Notes: generated by a model not told the origin, from the letters alone. A stretch of DNA of 24,447 bases from JBDTVS01 sp040007095 (GCA_040007095.1 JBDTVS010000177.1:1-24447), one strand, 5' to 3'; shown: positions 1 through 7,871, counted from the stretch's first letter. A program made the numbers and translations.

Positions 1-73
1 GCTTAGCTCAGTTGGTTAGAGCGCGTGCTTCACACGCACGAGGTCGCAGGTTCGAGTCCTGCAGCGCCCACCA
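1..73 (+). tRNA. tRNA-Val (anticodon CAC), 5' end cut by window edge
   Basis: The D arm, anticodon arm, T arm and 3' acceptor strand are all readable. The anticodon stem CGTGC/GCACG encloses the loop TTCACAC, giving anticodon CAC at 31-33, which reads the valine codon GTG. The T loop is TTCGAGT. The 3' acceptor strand AGCGCCC is followed by A and an encoded CCA at 71-73. Only the last three bases (GCT) of the 5' acceptor strand are present, so about four bases, predicted GGGC, lie outside the window. Confidence 0.95.
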
Positions 74-84
74 CGTAACAGCCC

Positions 85-236
85 GCGGTGAAAGCCCCAC
101 TGCATTCGGCCGACGCTGCATCCCGCCTGGCGGCGTTGCTCCTCCCTCAAATACTCCCGGTATTCTCGGTCGTCACGCCTTGCCAGCCGGGCGCATCGCC
201 GGCCTCGGTGCGACGCGGGACTTCCACCACGGGCTG
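85..236. repeat. Dispersed ~150-bp palindromic intergenic repeat, copy A
   Basis: This stretch is clearly similar to 21781-21934. Shared blocks include CTGCATTCG, GCATCCCG, GCGTTGCTC, CCGGGCGCATCG, CCTCGGTGCGACG and CCACGGGCTGC, in the same order and at nearly the same spacing. The ends are roughly inverted (GGTGAAAG near the start, CTTCCACCAC near the end), so the unit could fold into a long imperfect hairpin. It carries an open frame through its whole length, which distorts gene-start prediction for the following gene. No transposase is present. It lies between tRNA-Val and the VWA-domain gene. I infer a non-autonomous, REP- or MITE-like element. Confidence 0.8.
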
Positions 237-1133
237 CTGGGCGTGGCGTTGGTGGCCGCGCTGGCCTGCCTGACGGCGGCTCCCCGAGTGCGAGCGCAGC
301 AGCAGGGCCAGCTCTACATCAGCGTCCTCGACGCCGACAACAAGCCGGTCACCGATCTCGAGCCCGGCGACCTCACGGTGGTCGTCGACGATGTCGACTG
401 CAAGGTCGTCAAGCTTGAACCGGTCACCAAGCCGATGAAGCTGACCCTGATGGTCGACAACGGGCCGGTCCTGACAAAAGAGCTGGCGACATTCAGGACG
501 GCGCTGAAGGGGTTTTTCGACGCGCTGCCGGCAGACCTCGAGATCTCGCTGTACACGATCAATCCGCAGCCTCGGACGATCGTGAAGTCGACCACCGACC
601 GTAAGGCGCTGTTGAAGGGCGTCGACCTCATCGCCCCTGACACGGGCGCGGGGATGTTCTTCGATGCGCTGGTCGAGGCCAGCGACCGGGTCGAAAAAGA
701 CAAGTCGGACCATTTTCCCGTGCTGATGATGGTGGCGTCCGACTTCGGGCGCAACAGCTCGGCCATGGATCGGGATTTCGAGAGGCTGCAAAGGCGGATC
801 GTGCAGAAGGCCATCACCGTCCATTTCCTGATCCTGCATGGCGGCGGGGATCGCGTGAATTCGGTGGCTGGAGCGCTGCAAACCGAAGTCGGACTGCAGG
901 TCACCAAGCTCAGCGGCGGACGGTACGAGAACATCGCCGCGGCGACGCGCCTGGTCACGCTGCTTCCGGAGTTTGCCAAGCAGATCGCCGAGAGCAACCT
1001 TCGTCAGACACATCAGTACCGCATCACCTACGAACGGCAGGATTCGAGGGCGCCGCAGCGGCTCTCGGCGTCTCTCTCTCGCTTGCGAATCGGCGTGCAG
1101 GCGAAGCTCTCGGTCGATGGTCACATGCCGTAG
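180..1133 (+). CDS. Exported VWFA-related (acidobacterial type) domain protein
   Basis: The mature part (from QQQGQLYISV) follows the plan of the acidobacterial VWFA-related family: an N-terminal Ig-like strand segment with 'VLDADNKPVTDLEPGDLTVVVDD', then a von Willebrand A-like fold starting at 'KLTLMVDNG'. The usual MIDAS motif DxSxS is degenerate here (D-N-G-P-V), so metal-dependent adhesion is doubtful. A hydrophobic stretch LLGVALVAALACLTAAP followed by RVRAQ resembles a Sec signal peptide with cleavage after ARA-like residues. The start is uncertain. In-frame candidates are TTG 180 (inside the repeat, gives a basic n-region), GTG 243 (no basic n-region) and TTG 12 (inside the tRNA, unlikely). 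I chose 180. Function is unknown; such proteins are secreted or periplasmic. It is convergent with the O-antigen ligase gene. Confidence 0.75.
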   Translation: MPAGRIAGLGATRDFHHGLLGVALVAALACLTAAPRVRAQQQGQLYISVLDADNKPVTDLEPGDLTVVVDDVDCKVVKLEPVTKPMKLTLMVDNGPVLTKELATFRTALKGFFDALPADLEISLYTINPQPRTIVKSTTDRKALLKGVDLIAPDTGAGMFFDALVEASDRVEKDKSDHFPVLMMVASDFGRNSSAMDRDFERLQRRIVQKAITVHFLILHGGGDRVNSVAGALQTEVGLQVTKLSGGRYENIAAATRLVTLLPEFAKQIAESNLRQTHQYRITYERQDSRAPQRLSASLSRLRIGVQAKLSVDGHMP

Positions 1134-1182
1134 AACCCGTAGCCGAAGAGTCAGAACGCACGGGAGAACGCGCTCTTCTTGA

Positions 1183-1254
1183 ACCACGGAGCTCACAAAG
1201 TCACAAAGTTCACGGCGCCTCGCCGTACTTTGGGTTCTTCGTGTCCTTTGTGGT
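1183..1254. repeat. Long imperfect hairpin between convergent genes
   Basis: The left arm (1183-1210, beginning ACCACGGAGCTCACAAAG) is the imperfect reverse complement of the right arm (1227-1254, ending CCTTTGTGGT). At the centre a perfect 6-bp stem ACGGCG/CGCCGT surrounds the loop CCT (1212-1226). The element sits between two convergent genes (stops at 1133 and 1290). It could act as a bidirectional transcription terminator, but there is no long T tract, and arms of the CACAAAG type recur as intergenic repeats in related genomes. The rest of 1134-1289 shows no gene. Confidence 0.6.
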
Positions 1255-1289
1255 GCTCTGATTCAGGGCCCGACAGGCTCGTCGTCCTT

Positions 1290-2447
1290 TTAGTTTCTAG
1301 GTTTGAGTTCTAAGTTCTCAGCGTTCGACCGTCTCACCGCAAAGGGCAGCGTCACGAGAATCAGCAGCGACATCAGGAATTCCGAGTCGCCGAAGTTGTA
1401 CTCGAAGAGGCCGGCGGCCAGCATGGCCACGACGGAAGCCAGTCCCACCGCGGCGAAAAACCGTTCGGATGGAAATCGCAGGCCGCGGCACAAGTCGACG
1501 AAGAGCATTACGACGAAGACGATCCAGGCCGCGAGCGCCGGCAGCCCGCGCTCCGCCGCAATCTGAACCGGCACGTTGTGGAGGTGCGGGTTCACTTTCT
1601 CGACGGCCGTCGACACCCGGTAATCGGCATAGCGCTGCTGGACCATGTTCGGCCCGACGCCGACCAGCGGGTGGTCCAGAATCATGTGCCCGCCTTCCTC
1701 GATCATCGCCACCCGATCGCGGCTGGTCGGGTTGTTCCTGTCGAAAATCGACATGAACCGCGTCGGCGCGATCCCGAAGAAGATCGCGGCCACCAGCGGC
1801 AGGACCGCCAGCAGGCGGAAGTCCTTGAGCGAGAGCAGCAGCGCCACGGCGGCCAGCACGCCCATCCAGGCGTTGCGCGTCTGCGTGAGCGAGATCGCCA
1901 CGAGCAGCGCCGGCATGATCAGCGCCGCCCAGGTCCGTTCCCGCCGGCCGAAGAGGATCCTCGCCAGCGCGATGCCGATGACCAGCATCAACAGGCCCGA
2001 GTAGGTCATGTAGTGGCTCAGCGTGCCCTGCGGCCGCTGGCCGAGCGTGTCGTAGTGCAGGATGCCGTATTGGATGATGCCGAACACGGCGCTGACGGCG
2101 CCAAGCGACATCACCACGCTGACCAGGGTGTGTGCGCGCGATTCATTCATCAGCCGATAGGTGACCGGCACCAGGAGAAACAGCACGAGTTGCTTGCAGT
2201 CGATGAAGCTGGTGTACGGCTGCGGGGAGAAAGCCGCGGAGACAAGGGTCAGGGCCGCGTAGACGGCCAGCGGCCAGAACATACGCGGCGCGCGCAACAG
2301 CGGCTCGTGGTTGGTCACGACCACGGCCAGCCAGCAGGCACACGCCACGGCCGCGAGAATCTGACCGATGGCGATGGAGAACTGGATCGCCCCCGCCGCA
2401 CCAATCAGCGCCACCACGCCGGCTTGCTCAAAACGATTCGTGTTCAT
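1290..2447 (-). CDS. O-antigen ligase / polymerase (Wzy/WaaL family) membrane protein
   Basis: This 385-residue protein is strongly hydrophobic, with about ten transmembrane segments. It carries the family's signature stretches: GTLSHYMTYSG, the LTQTRNAWMG segment, DHPLVGVGPN, and the periplasmic-loop histidine region NPHLHNVPVQIAAERG before the last helices. Members of this family transfer or polymerise O-antigen or other surface glycans on lipid carriers in the inner membrane. It cannot be assigned to WaaL or Wzy from sequence alone. The GT9 gene lies 58 bp upstream on the same strand, which supports an LPS role. The last residues (ENLELKPRN) are encoded by an intergenic-type mini-repeat (1291-1320), so the C-terminus may have been extended by repeat sequence. 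Confidence 0.88.
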   Translation of the reverse strand: MNTNRFEQAGVVALIGAAGAIQFSIAIGQILAAVACACWLAVVVTNHEPLLRAPRMFWPLAVYAALTLVSAAFSPQPYTSFIDCKQLVLFLLVPVTYRLMNESRAHTLVSVVMSLGAVSAVFGIIQYGILHYDTLGQRPQGTLSHYMTYSGLLMLVIGIALARILFGRRERTWAALIMPALLVAISLTQTRNAWMGVLAAVALLLSLKDFRLLAVLPLVAAIFFGIAPTRFMSIFDRNNPTSRDRVAMIEEGGHMILDHPLVGVGPNMVQQRYADYRVSTAVEKVNPHLHNVPVQIAAERGLPALAAWIVFVVMLFVDLCRGLRFPSERFFAAVGLASVVAMLAAGLFEYNFGDSEFLMSLLILVTLPFAVRRSNAENLELKPRN

Positions 2448-2505
2448 CGTGTCTCAACCGACAAGTCTCGAACCTGCCATCCCAAGTTACCAGTCTCAAT
2501 TGCCA

Positions 2506-3576
2506 CTAGCGCACGGTCTTGACGGCGGCCGCGACGAGTGATCGTTCTGCCGCCGCGACGACCGCGTCAGGCGCGATCCGTGTCAGACACCTGAAATCGC
2601 CTGGTGCGCAGACGCGCTGATCGCAGGGGCGGCACTCGAGCGGCCCGCCCTCGACCGACTCGGTGGTCAGCATCGGACTGCGCCACGGAGCCGAGCGGAT
2701 GGGCAGGGTCGGTCCATACAGCCCGACGATCGGAATGGCGCTGGTGGCGGCGATGTGGAGCGGACCGCTGTCGCCGCCGATGAACAGCGCCGCGCGGTCG
2801 AGCAGCGCGCGCAGTTCCGCCAGGGAGCACTCGCCGATTGAGAGCACGCTCTCGCGTGTCGCCGACGGCATGCGTTCTCGCGCGTTCTGGATGACGCGGG
2901 ACGCCGCGTCGCGTTCCGACGGCCCGGAGACGACGACGACGCGCACGTCCTGGTGGTGGGAAATCAGCGCGGCGGTCACCTCGGCAAACGAGTCCTGGGG
3001 CCAGCGCCGAAACGGGTTGCCGGCGCTGACGTGCACGACGATCAGGCGAGCGCCCGGGGGCAATCCGGCGGCCCTCAATCGATCGGCGACCGCGGCGGCC
3101 GCCTGTGGATCGAGGGGCATCTCTACAGGATCCGCGGCCGGGCTTGGCGCCGGCACGTCAATGGCGGTGAGCAGGTCCCACTGATTCTCGACGGCGTGCC
3201 GCGGCCGCATGGCCCGTGGTCGTGGCACCCGCGTCGTGTACATCCACGCCCGTCCCCGCACCGCGTAGCCGATGCGTCGCGGGGCGCCGCTCAGCCAGGC
3301 GAGCAGCGACGCCCGCGGACCGCCGTGGAAATCGATCGCGAGGTCGTAACGCTGCGCCCGCAAGCGCAGACCCAGCCGGATATCAGAGCCCAGGCTGGCC
3401 CGCGGCGCGACAATCAGCTCGTCGATGTGCCGGCTGGACGCGACCACGGGGGCCGCCAGCGGTTCGACCAGATAGGCGATGCGCGCTTCAGGAAACCGTT
3501 GCCGGACCGCACGCAGCGCAGGCGTGGTGAAGACGACGTCGCCGATTTCGCGGAGCCGAACGAGCAGGATGTTCAA
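2506..3576 (-). CDS. Glycosyltransferase family 9 (ADP-heptose:LPS heptosyltransferase-like)
   Basis: The 356-residue protein begins MNILLVRLREIGDVVFTTPA, the classic GT9 opening, in which the loop after the first strand contacts the acceptor. The C-terminal half has the nucleotide-sugar site GGDSGPLHIAAT followed by GLYGPT. A four-cysteine segment (ECRPC...VC...RC) near the C-terminus is typical of heptosyltransferase II-like members. GT9 enzymes add heptose to the LPS inner core on the cytoplasmic face of the inner membrane. The start is TTG at 3576: its TTGA overlaps the TGA stop of the upstream Trm112-like gene, which implies translational coupling. A longer in-frame extension exists upstream but lies over that gene. 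The exact sugar donor is not provable here. Confidence 0.92.
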   Translation of the reverse strand: MNILLVRLREIGDVVFTTPALRAVRQRFPEARIAYLVEPLAAPVVASSRHIDELIVAPRASLGSDIRLGLRLRAQRYDLAIDFHGGPRASLLAWLSGAPRRIGYAVRGRAWMYTTRVPRPRAMRPRHAVENQWDLLTAIDVPAPSPAADPVEMPLDPQAAAAVADRLRAAGLPPGARLIVVHVSAGNPFRRWPQDSFAEVTAALISHHQDVRVVVVSGPSERDAASRVIQNARERMPSATRESVLSIGECSLAELRALLDRAALFIGGDSGPLHIAATSAIPIVGLYGPTLPIRSAPWRSPMLTTESVEGGPLECRPCDQRVCAPGDFRCLTRIAPDAVVAAAERSLVAAAVKTVR

Positions 3577-3743
3577 TCTTCGATCGTGGCCTCGTCGAGG
3601 AGCATCACCGGGATGTCGTCCTTGATGGGGTAGACACGCTTGCAGGTGCCGCACTTCAACGCGGTGCCGCTCTTGACGAGCAGCACGGCCGTTTTGCATT
3701 GGGGACACGCGAGGATTTCGAGTAATTCCGGGTCGATCGCCAT
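3573..3743 (-). CDS. Trm112-like / UPF0434 small zinc-ribbon protein (YcaR-like)
   Basis: This 56-residue protein begins MAIDPELLEILACPQCKTAV and has two CxxC pairs (CPQC and CGTC), a short zinc-ribbon plan, then the conserved tail YPIKDDIPVMLLDEA. Length and motifs fit the Trm112/UPF0434 family. In eukaryotes and archaea Trm112 activates methyltransferases. In bacteria the family is often found in lipid A and LPS gene clusters (ycaR next to lpxK and kdsB in E. coli), and its role is unclear. Here it overlaps the start of the GT9 gene and diverges from the TPR gene, 50 bp away. Confidence 0.92.
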   Translation of the reverse strand: MAIDPELLEILACPQCKTAVLLVKSGTALKCGTCKRVYPIKDDIPVMLLDEATIED

Positions 3744-3793
3744 GGGGGCAAATAGTATGACAGCTCCGCGGTTTTTGTGGAACAATTCAACCC

Positions 3794-5791
3794 ATGAAGC
3801 TGGCAGTGCTGCTCGTATGTGTCGCAGGAGTGGTGACCGGCGCAGAGGCGGGACAAAGCGGCCGCCAGTCGCGAAGCGCGGCGACGCCATCGGCGTCTGT
3901 GCCGAGCTATGTGGGCGATGCCTACAACCAGTACTTGATCGGGCGGCGACTCGAACGAGACGATGACGTCGATGGCGCAATTGCCGCCTACAAGCGCGCC
4001 ATTGCGCTCGATCCGATGGCGGCCGACGTGTACGCGGAGCTGGCCGGCGTCTACCTGCGGCAGAACCGCGTCGGCGAGTCGATCACCGCCGGCGAACGGG
4101 CACTGACCCTCGCTCCGGCCAACCTCGAAGCCCACCGGGTGCTCGGCACACTCTACGCCGCCGTCTCGGATACAGATACGCGCGCCGCGAATGGCCGGGC
4201 CAACGCGGCCGACGACAGCGCGGCCAAGGCGATCGGCCATCTGGAACAGGTCATCCTGAAGACCGAAGGCGAAGTCGATCCCAGCCTGCGCGCGACGCTG
4301 GCGCGGATGTACGTGCGCACGTCGGCGTTCGAGAAGGCGATTCCGCTGTTGCGCGACCTCGTGAGCCGCGAGCGCGGCTGGCAGGACGGCGTGACGCTGC
4401 TGGCCGACGCCTACGCCGGCGCCGGCAAGAATGCGGAAGCGATTGCCTGGCTGGAAGCAGAGGCGCCGGAGAACCCGAGACTCTACGCAACGCTTGGCGA
4501 TTTCTACGAGCGCGGACGCCGCTGGAGCGATTCGGCGAATGCGTACGGCCAAGCCGTGCAGCGTCAGCCGCGGAACATGGACCTGAAGGTTCGCTACGGC
4601 TCGGCGCTGCTGAATGCGGGAGGCCGTGAGAATGCCGTCAAGGCCCGCGACGCCCTCACCGAGGCGGCCGCGTCGAGGACGACCGATCAGCGCACGTTGT
4701 ACTTGCTGTCGCAGGCGCAGCGCCGGGCTGGCGACCCAGGCGTGGCCGAAGCCACGGCGCGCCGGCTCATCCTCTTGAACAAGACGAGTCCGTGGGGGTA
4801 TTACGCGCTCGCCGAAGCGCTGCAGGACCGTCAGCAGTATCAGACCATCGTCGACACGCTGGCGCCCGCGTTGAACGATCTGCGTTCGCGATCGGCCGAT
4901 GCGTCGGGGATGGCGTTGCTCCTTCCGCACGTCGGCATCGCGTACGAGCAACTCGGACGGCACGACGCGGCGATCGCGGCGTTCGATGAGGCCCATCGTC
5001 TCGACCCGAACGACGGCCTGATCACCGCGTATCTGATCCAGGCGACGCTCTCCGCCAAGAAGTACGGGGCGGCCGTGGAGCTCGCGCGGACCGCGCGCGT
5101 GCAGAGCCCCGACGATCTGCGGCTGGCACGGCTGCATGCGCAGGCGCTTCGACAGAACGGCCAGCCGGATCAGGCGGTGGAGGTCCTCAAGGATCTGGTC
5201 GCGCGGCAGTCCGATCGCCCGATCGCCTACGTCGTCCTGGCGCAGATGTATCAGGATACGAATCACGGCACCGATGCCGTCAAGACGCTCGAACAGGCGC
5301 GGGCAAAGTTTCCCGCGGAGACGACCATTTCCTTCGAGCTCGGTGCGGTCCTCGAAAAGCAAAAGCGGTTCGCGGACGCCGAAGCCGCGTTTCGGCAGGT
5401 GCTGTCCGTCGACGCCTCGAATGCCCCGGCGCTGAACTACCTCGGTTACATGCTCGCCGACCGTGGCGAGAGGCTCGACGAATCGGTCGGGTACCTCAAG
5501 AAGGCGCTTCAAATCGATCCCGACAACGGCTCGTATCTCGACAGTCTCGGCTGGGCGTACTTCAAAGGCAACCAGCTCGATCTCGCCGCCGACAATCTCA
5601 AGCGCGCCGCGGAACAGCTGCGCACCAACTCGGTGATTCAGGATCACTACGGGGACGTGCTCTTCAAGCTCGGACGTTACGACGACGCGATCGCGGCGTG
5701 GACGCGGGCGCTTGCCGGCGACGAGGAGTCGCTCGATCGCGCCGGTGTCGACAAGAAGATTCAAGGCGCCCGTCAGAAACTCAAGAAGTGA
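3794..5791 (+). CDS. Exported tetratricopeptide-repeat (TPR) protein
   Basis: This 665-residue protein starts with MKLAVLLVCVAGVVTGAEAG, a Sec-type signal peptide. The rest is mainly TPR units, recognisable as repeated 34-residue blocks with A-x-x-x-Y/F-x-x-A-x-x-x-x-P spacing, for example AIAAYKRAIALDPMAADVYA, AEAAFRQVLSVDASNAPALN and SVGYLKKALQIDPDNGSYLD. A large TPR protein in this position, followed by LolB and IspE, is also found in Pseudomonas. TPRs are protein-protein scaffolds; a periplasmic role in outer-membrane lipoprotein or envelope assembly is inferred from context. Its stop overlaps the GTG start of the next gene (GTGA), so the two are probably cotranslated. It diverges from the Trm112-like gene. 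Confidence 0.9.
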   Translation: MKLAVLLVCVAGVVTGAEAGQSGRQSRSAATPSASVPSYVGDAYNQYLIGRRLERDDDVDGAIAAYKRAIALDPMAADVYAELAGVYLRQNRVGESITAGERALTLAPANLEAHRVLGTLYAAVSDTDTRAANGRANAADDSAAKAIGHLEQVILKTEGEVDPSLRATLARMYVRTSAFEKAIPLLRDLVSRERGWQDGVTLLADAYAGAGKNAEAIAWLEAEAPENPRLYATLGDFYERGRRWSDSANAYGQAVQRQPRNMDLKVRYGSALLNAGGRENAVKARDALTEAAASRTTDQRTLYLLSQAQRRAGDPGVAEATARRLILLNKTSPWGYYALAEALQDRQQYQTIVDTLAPALNDLRSRSADASGMALLLPHVGIAYEQLGRHDAAIAAFDEAHRLDPNDGLITAYLIQATLSAKKYGAAVELARTARVQSPDDLRLARLHAQALRQNGQPDQAVEVLKDLVARQSDRPIAYVVLAQMYQDTNHGTDAVKTLEQARAKFPAETTISFELGAVLEKQKRFADAEAAFRQVLSVDASNAPALNYLGYMLADRGERLDESVGYLKKALQIDPDNGSYLDSLGWAYFKGNQLDLAADNLKRAAEQLRTNSVIQDHYGDVLFKLGRYDDAIAAWTRALAGDEESLDRAGVDKKIQGARQKLKK

Positions 5792-6621
5792 ACGGCGGCT
5801 GGAAGCGAGTCTGGACGCTCGCAGCGGCGTTGTCTTGCGGCTCGTGCGCCGCGCCGTTGATGAAGCTGCCCGCCGGTCCAGGCACTACATCCGTCGATGC
5901 GTCTGAGGCGTTGCGCGAGGCGACCAACGCCTGTCGAGACATCTCCACCATTACCGCGGAGATATCTGTCAACGGATCGATCGGCGGCCGCGGTCTGCGT
6001 GCCCGCCTTCATGCCGGGCTCACCGCTCCTTCGTCGGCGCGGCTTGAAGCCGTCGCACCGTTCGGGCAGCCGGTGTTCATTCTCGTCGCCCGCAACGACG
6101 ACGCGACGCTGCTGCTGCCGCGCGACCGTCGAGTGCTCGAACATGGGCGAGCCGCCGAGGTGCTGGATGCGGTCGCCGGGGTGCCGATTGACGCGACCGA
6201 TCTGCGACTCGCGCTGACGGGCTGTCCGGCTGAGGCACGCGCGCAGGAAGCGAAGCAGTTGGGCGAGGACTGGCGCATCATGCCGGACGGCGAGGGCAGC
6301 CTCTACCTGCATCGCGATGCGCGGGCGGCCCCCTGGCGACTCGTCGCCGCCGAGCATCGGCCCGCTGGCGCGCCGGCATGGCGCGCCGAGTATCGTGACT
6401 TTCAACAAGGGCCCCCGGCCGCCGGCCTGCCGAAGAGCGTGAGGTTGACGAGCCTCGACGGTAAACGCTTCGACTTGCGGCTCGGTTTGTCGCAGGTCGA
6501 GATCAACCCGTCGCTTGGCGGCGACGCGTTCACCGTCCAGATTCCGCCGGGGACCAGGCCGATCGGCTTCGAGGAACTGCGGCAGTCCGGCCCGATGGCG
6601 AGCCCGTCAGGTGGGAAGTAA
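5788..6621 (+). CDS. Probable outer-membrane lipoprotein, LolB-like (DUF4292 type)
   Basis: From GTG 5788 the product is 277 residues, beginning with a basic, hydrophobic signal (NGGWKRVWTLAAALSCGSCAA). The lipobox cysteine is probably C17 or C20. The body has the beta-rich spacing of LolB/DUF4292 proteins: ISTITAEISVNG, LRARLHAGL, ARLEAVAPFGQPVFILVA, LLLPRDRRVL and, near the end, PKSVRLTSLDGKRFDLRLGLSQVEIN. LolB accepts lipoproteins from LolA and inserts them in the outer membrane. Direct similarity to LolB is weak by eye. The assignment rests on fold-like pattern, lipoprotein signal and position between the TPR gene and ispE, as in Pseudomonas. The start was chosen for the GTGA overlap with the TPR stop; longer in-frame starts lie within that gene. 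Confidence 0.78.
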   Translation: MNGGWKRVWTLAAALSCGSCAAPLMKLPAGPGTTSVDASEALREATNACRDISTITAEISVNGSIGGRGLRARLHAGLTAPSSARLEAVAPFGQPVFILVARNDDATLLLPRDRRVLEHGRAAEVLDAVAGVPIDATDLRLALTGCPAEARAQEAKQLGEDWRIMPDGEGSLYLHRDARAAPWRLVAAEHRPAGAPAWRAEYRDFQQGPPAAGLPKSVRLTSLDGKRFDLRLGLSQVEINPSLGGDAFTVQIPPGTRPIGFEELRQSGPMASPSGGK

Positions 6622-6622
6622 C

Positions 6623-7603
6623 TTGCGAAGCGGCGCTGCCGTTTCTGTGCGGGCCTGCGCCAAGATCAACCTCACGCTGCGTGTGACCGGCGTGCGCGCC
6701 GACGGCTATCATGGGCTGAGGACGGTGTTTCAGTCGCTCGCGATACACGACACGCTGACGTTTGGCGCGACGCGCGGGCCGTTTCGCATCGAGTGCAACG
6801 ACCCTCAGTGTCCGACCGACGAGTCGAACCTGGTGTGGCGCGCCGCGTCCCTGGTGTGGCGCGCCGCGGGCCGCCGAGGCGAGCCGCGGGCGGTGACCGT
6901 TCGGATCGTCAAGCGCATTCCCATGCAGTCAGGGCTGGGGGGCGGCAGCAGCGACGCGGCGGCGGCCATTCGCGGATTGGGCCGGTTATGGCGAATCACG
7001 TTGCCTGAGGCGCTCGAGCGATCGGTCGCCGCACGGCTTGGCGCAGATGTTCCCTTCTTTCTCGACGGCGGCACGGCGCTCGGCCTGGAGCGGGGCGATC
7101 TCCTGTTTCCGCTGGTCGATTTCGCGCCCACGTGGGTGACGCTGGTGATCCCGCCGTTCGGGGTCAGCACCCAGGACGCGTTCGGGTGGTTTGACGCCGA
7201 TCGTGTTCCCGAACGATTGACTCCCTCAATCGACCGCCCGAATCGCCGACGTGACGAGGGTGGTTTCTTCATGGCCTCGACGGGCGGGCGCCACACACGC
7301 CTGGCGCGCGGCGAGTACCGCAACGATCTGGAAGCCTCGGTTGCGGCGCGGCATCCGGACATTTCGCGGATCGCCCGGGCGCTTCGGCGCCGGGGCGCTC
7401 ATTACTCGGCGATGTCGGGCAGTGGCTCGTCGGTCTTCGGCCTCTTTACGTCGAGGGCGCTCGCCCTTCAGGCCGCCGTGGCCCTCTCCAAGGCTGGACG
7501 GCGCGCCGTCGTGACGGCCACGGTCAGTCGCACCAGATATGCGGCATTGAGTACGCCGCGCGGTCTGACCGAGGAGGCGCCAAGGCCCGAACGGTCGGCG
7601 TGA
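6623..7603 (+). CDS. ispE: 4-diphosphocytidyl-2-C-methyl-D-erythritol kinase
   Basis: IspE phosphorylates CDP-methylerythritol with ATP in the non-mevalonate isoprenoid pathway. This is a GHMP kinase: N-terminal ACAKINLTLRVTGVRADGYHGL holds the catalytic lysine region, PMQSGLGGGSSDAAAAI is the ATP-binding glycine-rich loop with the aspartate side, and MSGSGSSVFGLF is the third GHMP motif. At 326 residues it is slightly longer than usual. The start is uncertain: TTG 6623 has AGGTGG eight bases upstream, GTG 6611 would overlap the previous gene, and GTG 6647 would begin MRACAKINL. A 21-bp in-frame duplication gives LVWRAAS-LVWRAAG. With IspDF near 20.6 kb, three of the pathway's steps are encoded in this window. 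Confidence 0.95.
   Translation: MRSGAAVSVRACAKINLTLRVTGVRADGYHGLRTVFQSLAIHDTLTFGATRGPFRIECNDPQCPTDESNLVWRAASLVWRAAGRRGEPRAVTVRIVKRIPMQSGLGGGSSDAAAAIRGLGRLWRITLPEALERSVAARLGADVPFFLDGGTALGLERGDLLFPLVDFAPTWVTLVIPPFGVSTQDAFGWFDADRVPERLTPSIDRPNRRRDEGGFFMASTGGRHTRLARGEYRNDLEASVAARHPDISRIARALRRRGAHYSAMSGSGSSVFGLFTSRALALQAAVALSKAGRRAVVTATVSRTRYAALSTPRGLTEEAPRPERSA
6830..6868 (+). repeat. In-frame tandem duplication inside ispE
   Basis: An 18-base block, CTGGTGTGGCGCGCCGCG, occurs at 6830-6847 and again, identical, at 6851-6868, with a 21-bp period. It adds seven codons and preserves the reading frame (LVWRAAS then LVWRAAG). Typical IspE proteins have a single NLVxRAA motif here. Confidence 0.9.
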
Positions 7604-7716
7604 GAGCCTGGATCATTGAAGTCCATTCGACATGGTTGCATGGAGAACTACCGACAGCCACCGGAATCGCCGGGAAATCACCGGGAAGACGGCTCGGCTT
7701 TGCGTGGATCGGGCAC

Positions 7717-7746
7717 TTGCCGCAAAATCGGGCCATCGGATACACT
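7717..7746 (+). promoter_or_regulatory. Candidate sigma-70 promoter for tRNA-Gln and prs
   Basis: TTGCCG (7717-7722) and TACACT (7741-7746) are separated by 18 bp, with a likely start near 7753. It lies about 120 bp upstream of tRNA-Gln, in the non-coding gap 7604-7871, where I see no other gene. Each box matches the consensus at four or more of six positions; support is by eye only. Confidence 0.4.
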
Positions 7747-7871
7747 TACCGTTTGTGCCGCGTGGTGTAGGCCACTCCTGAGGTCAGCTTCCCCGAACTC
7801 CGTCGACAGGGTGACAGATGCGATTGCGATGCGAAGCGGGACAGACGAGTCCCTGCGAGCTGTGAGAATGA

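Noticed and set aside
1..273. Small frames in the tRNA-Val and repeat (12 and 88 starts)
   Set aside because: They are by-products of the open repeat; the frame from 12 starts within the tRNA.
3656..5764. 702-codon minus-strand open frame opposite the TPR gene
   Set aside because: It is antisense to a gene with a clear signal peptide and TPR pattern. Its product is arginine- and histidine-rich without domain logic, typical of high-GC shadow frames.
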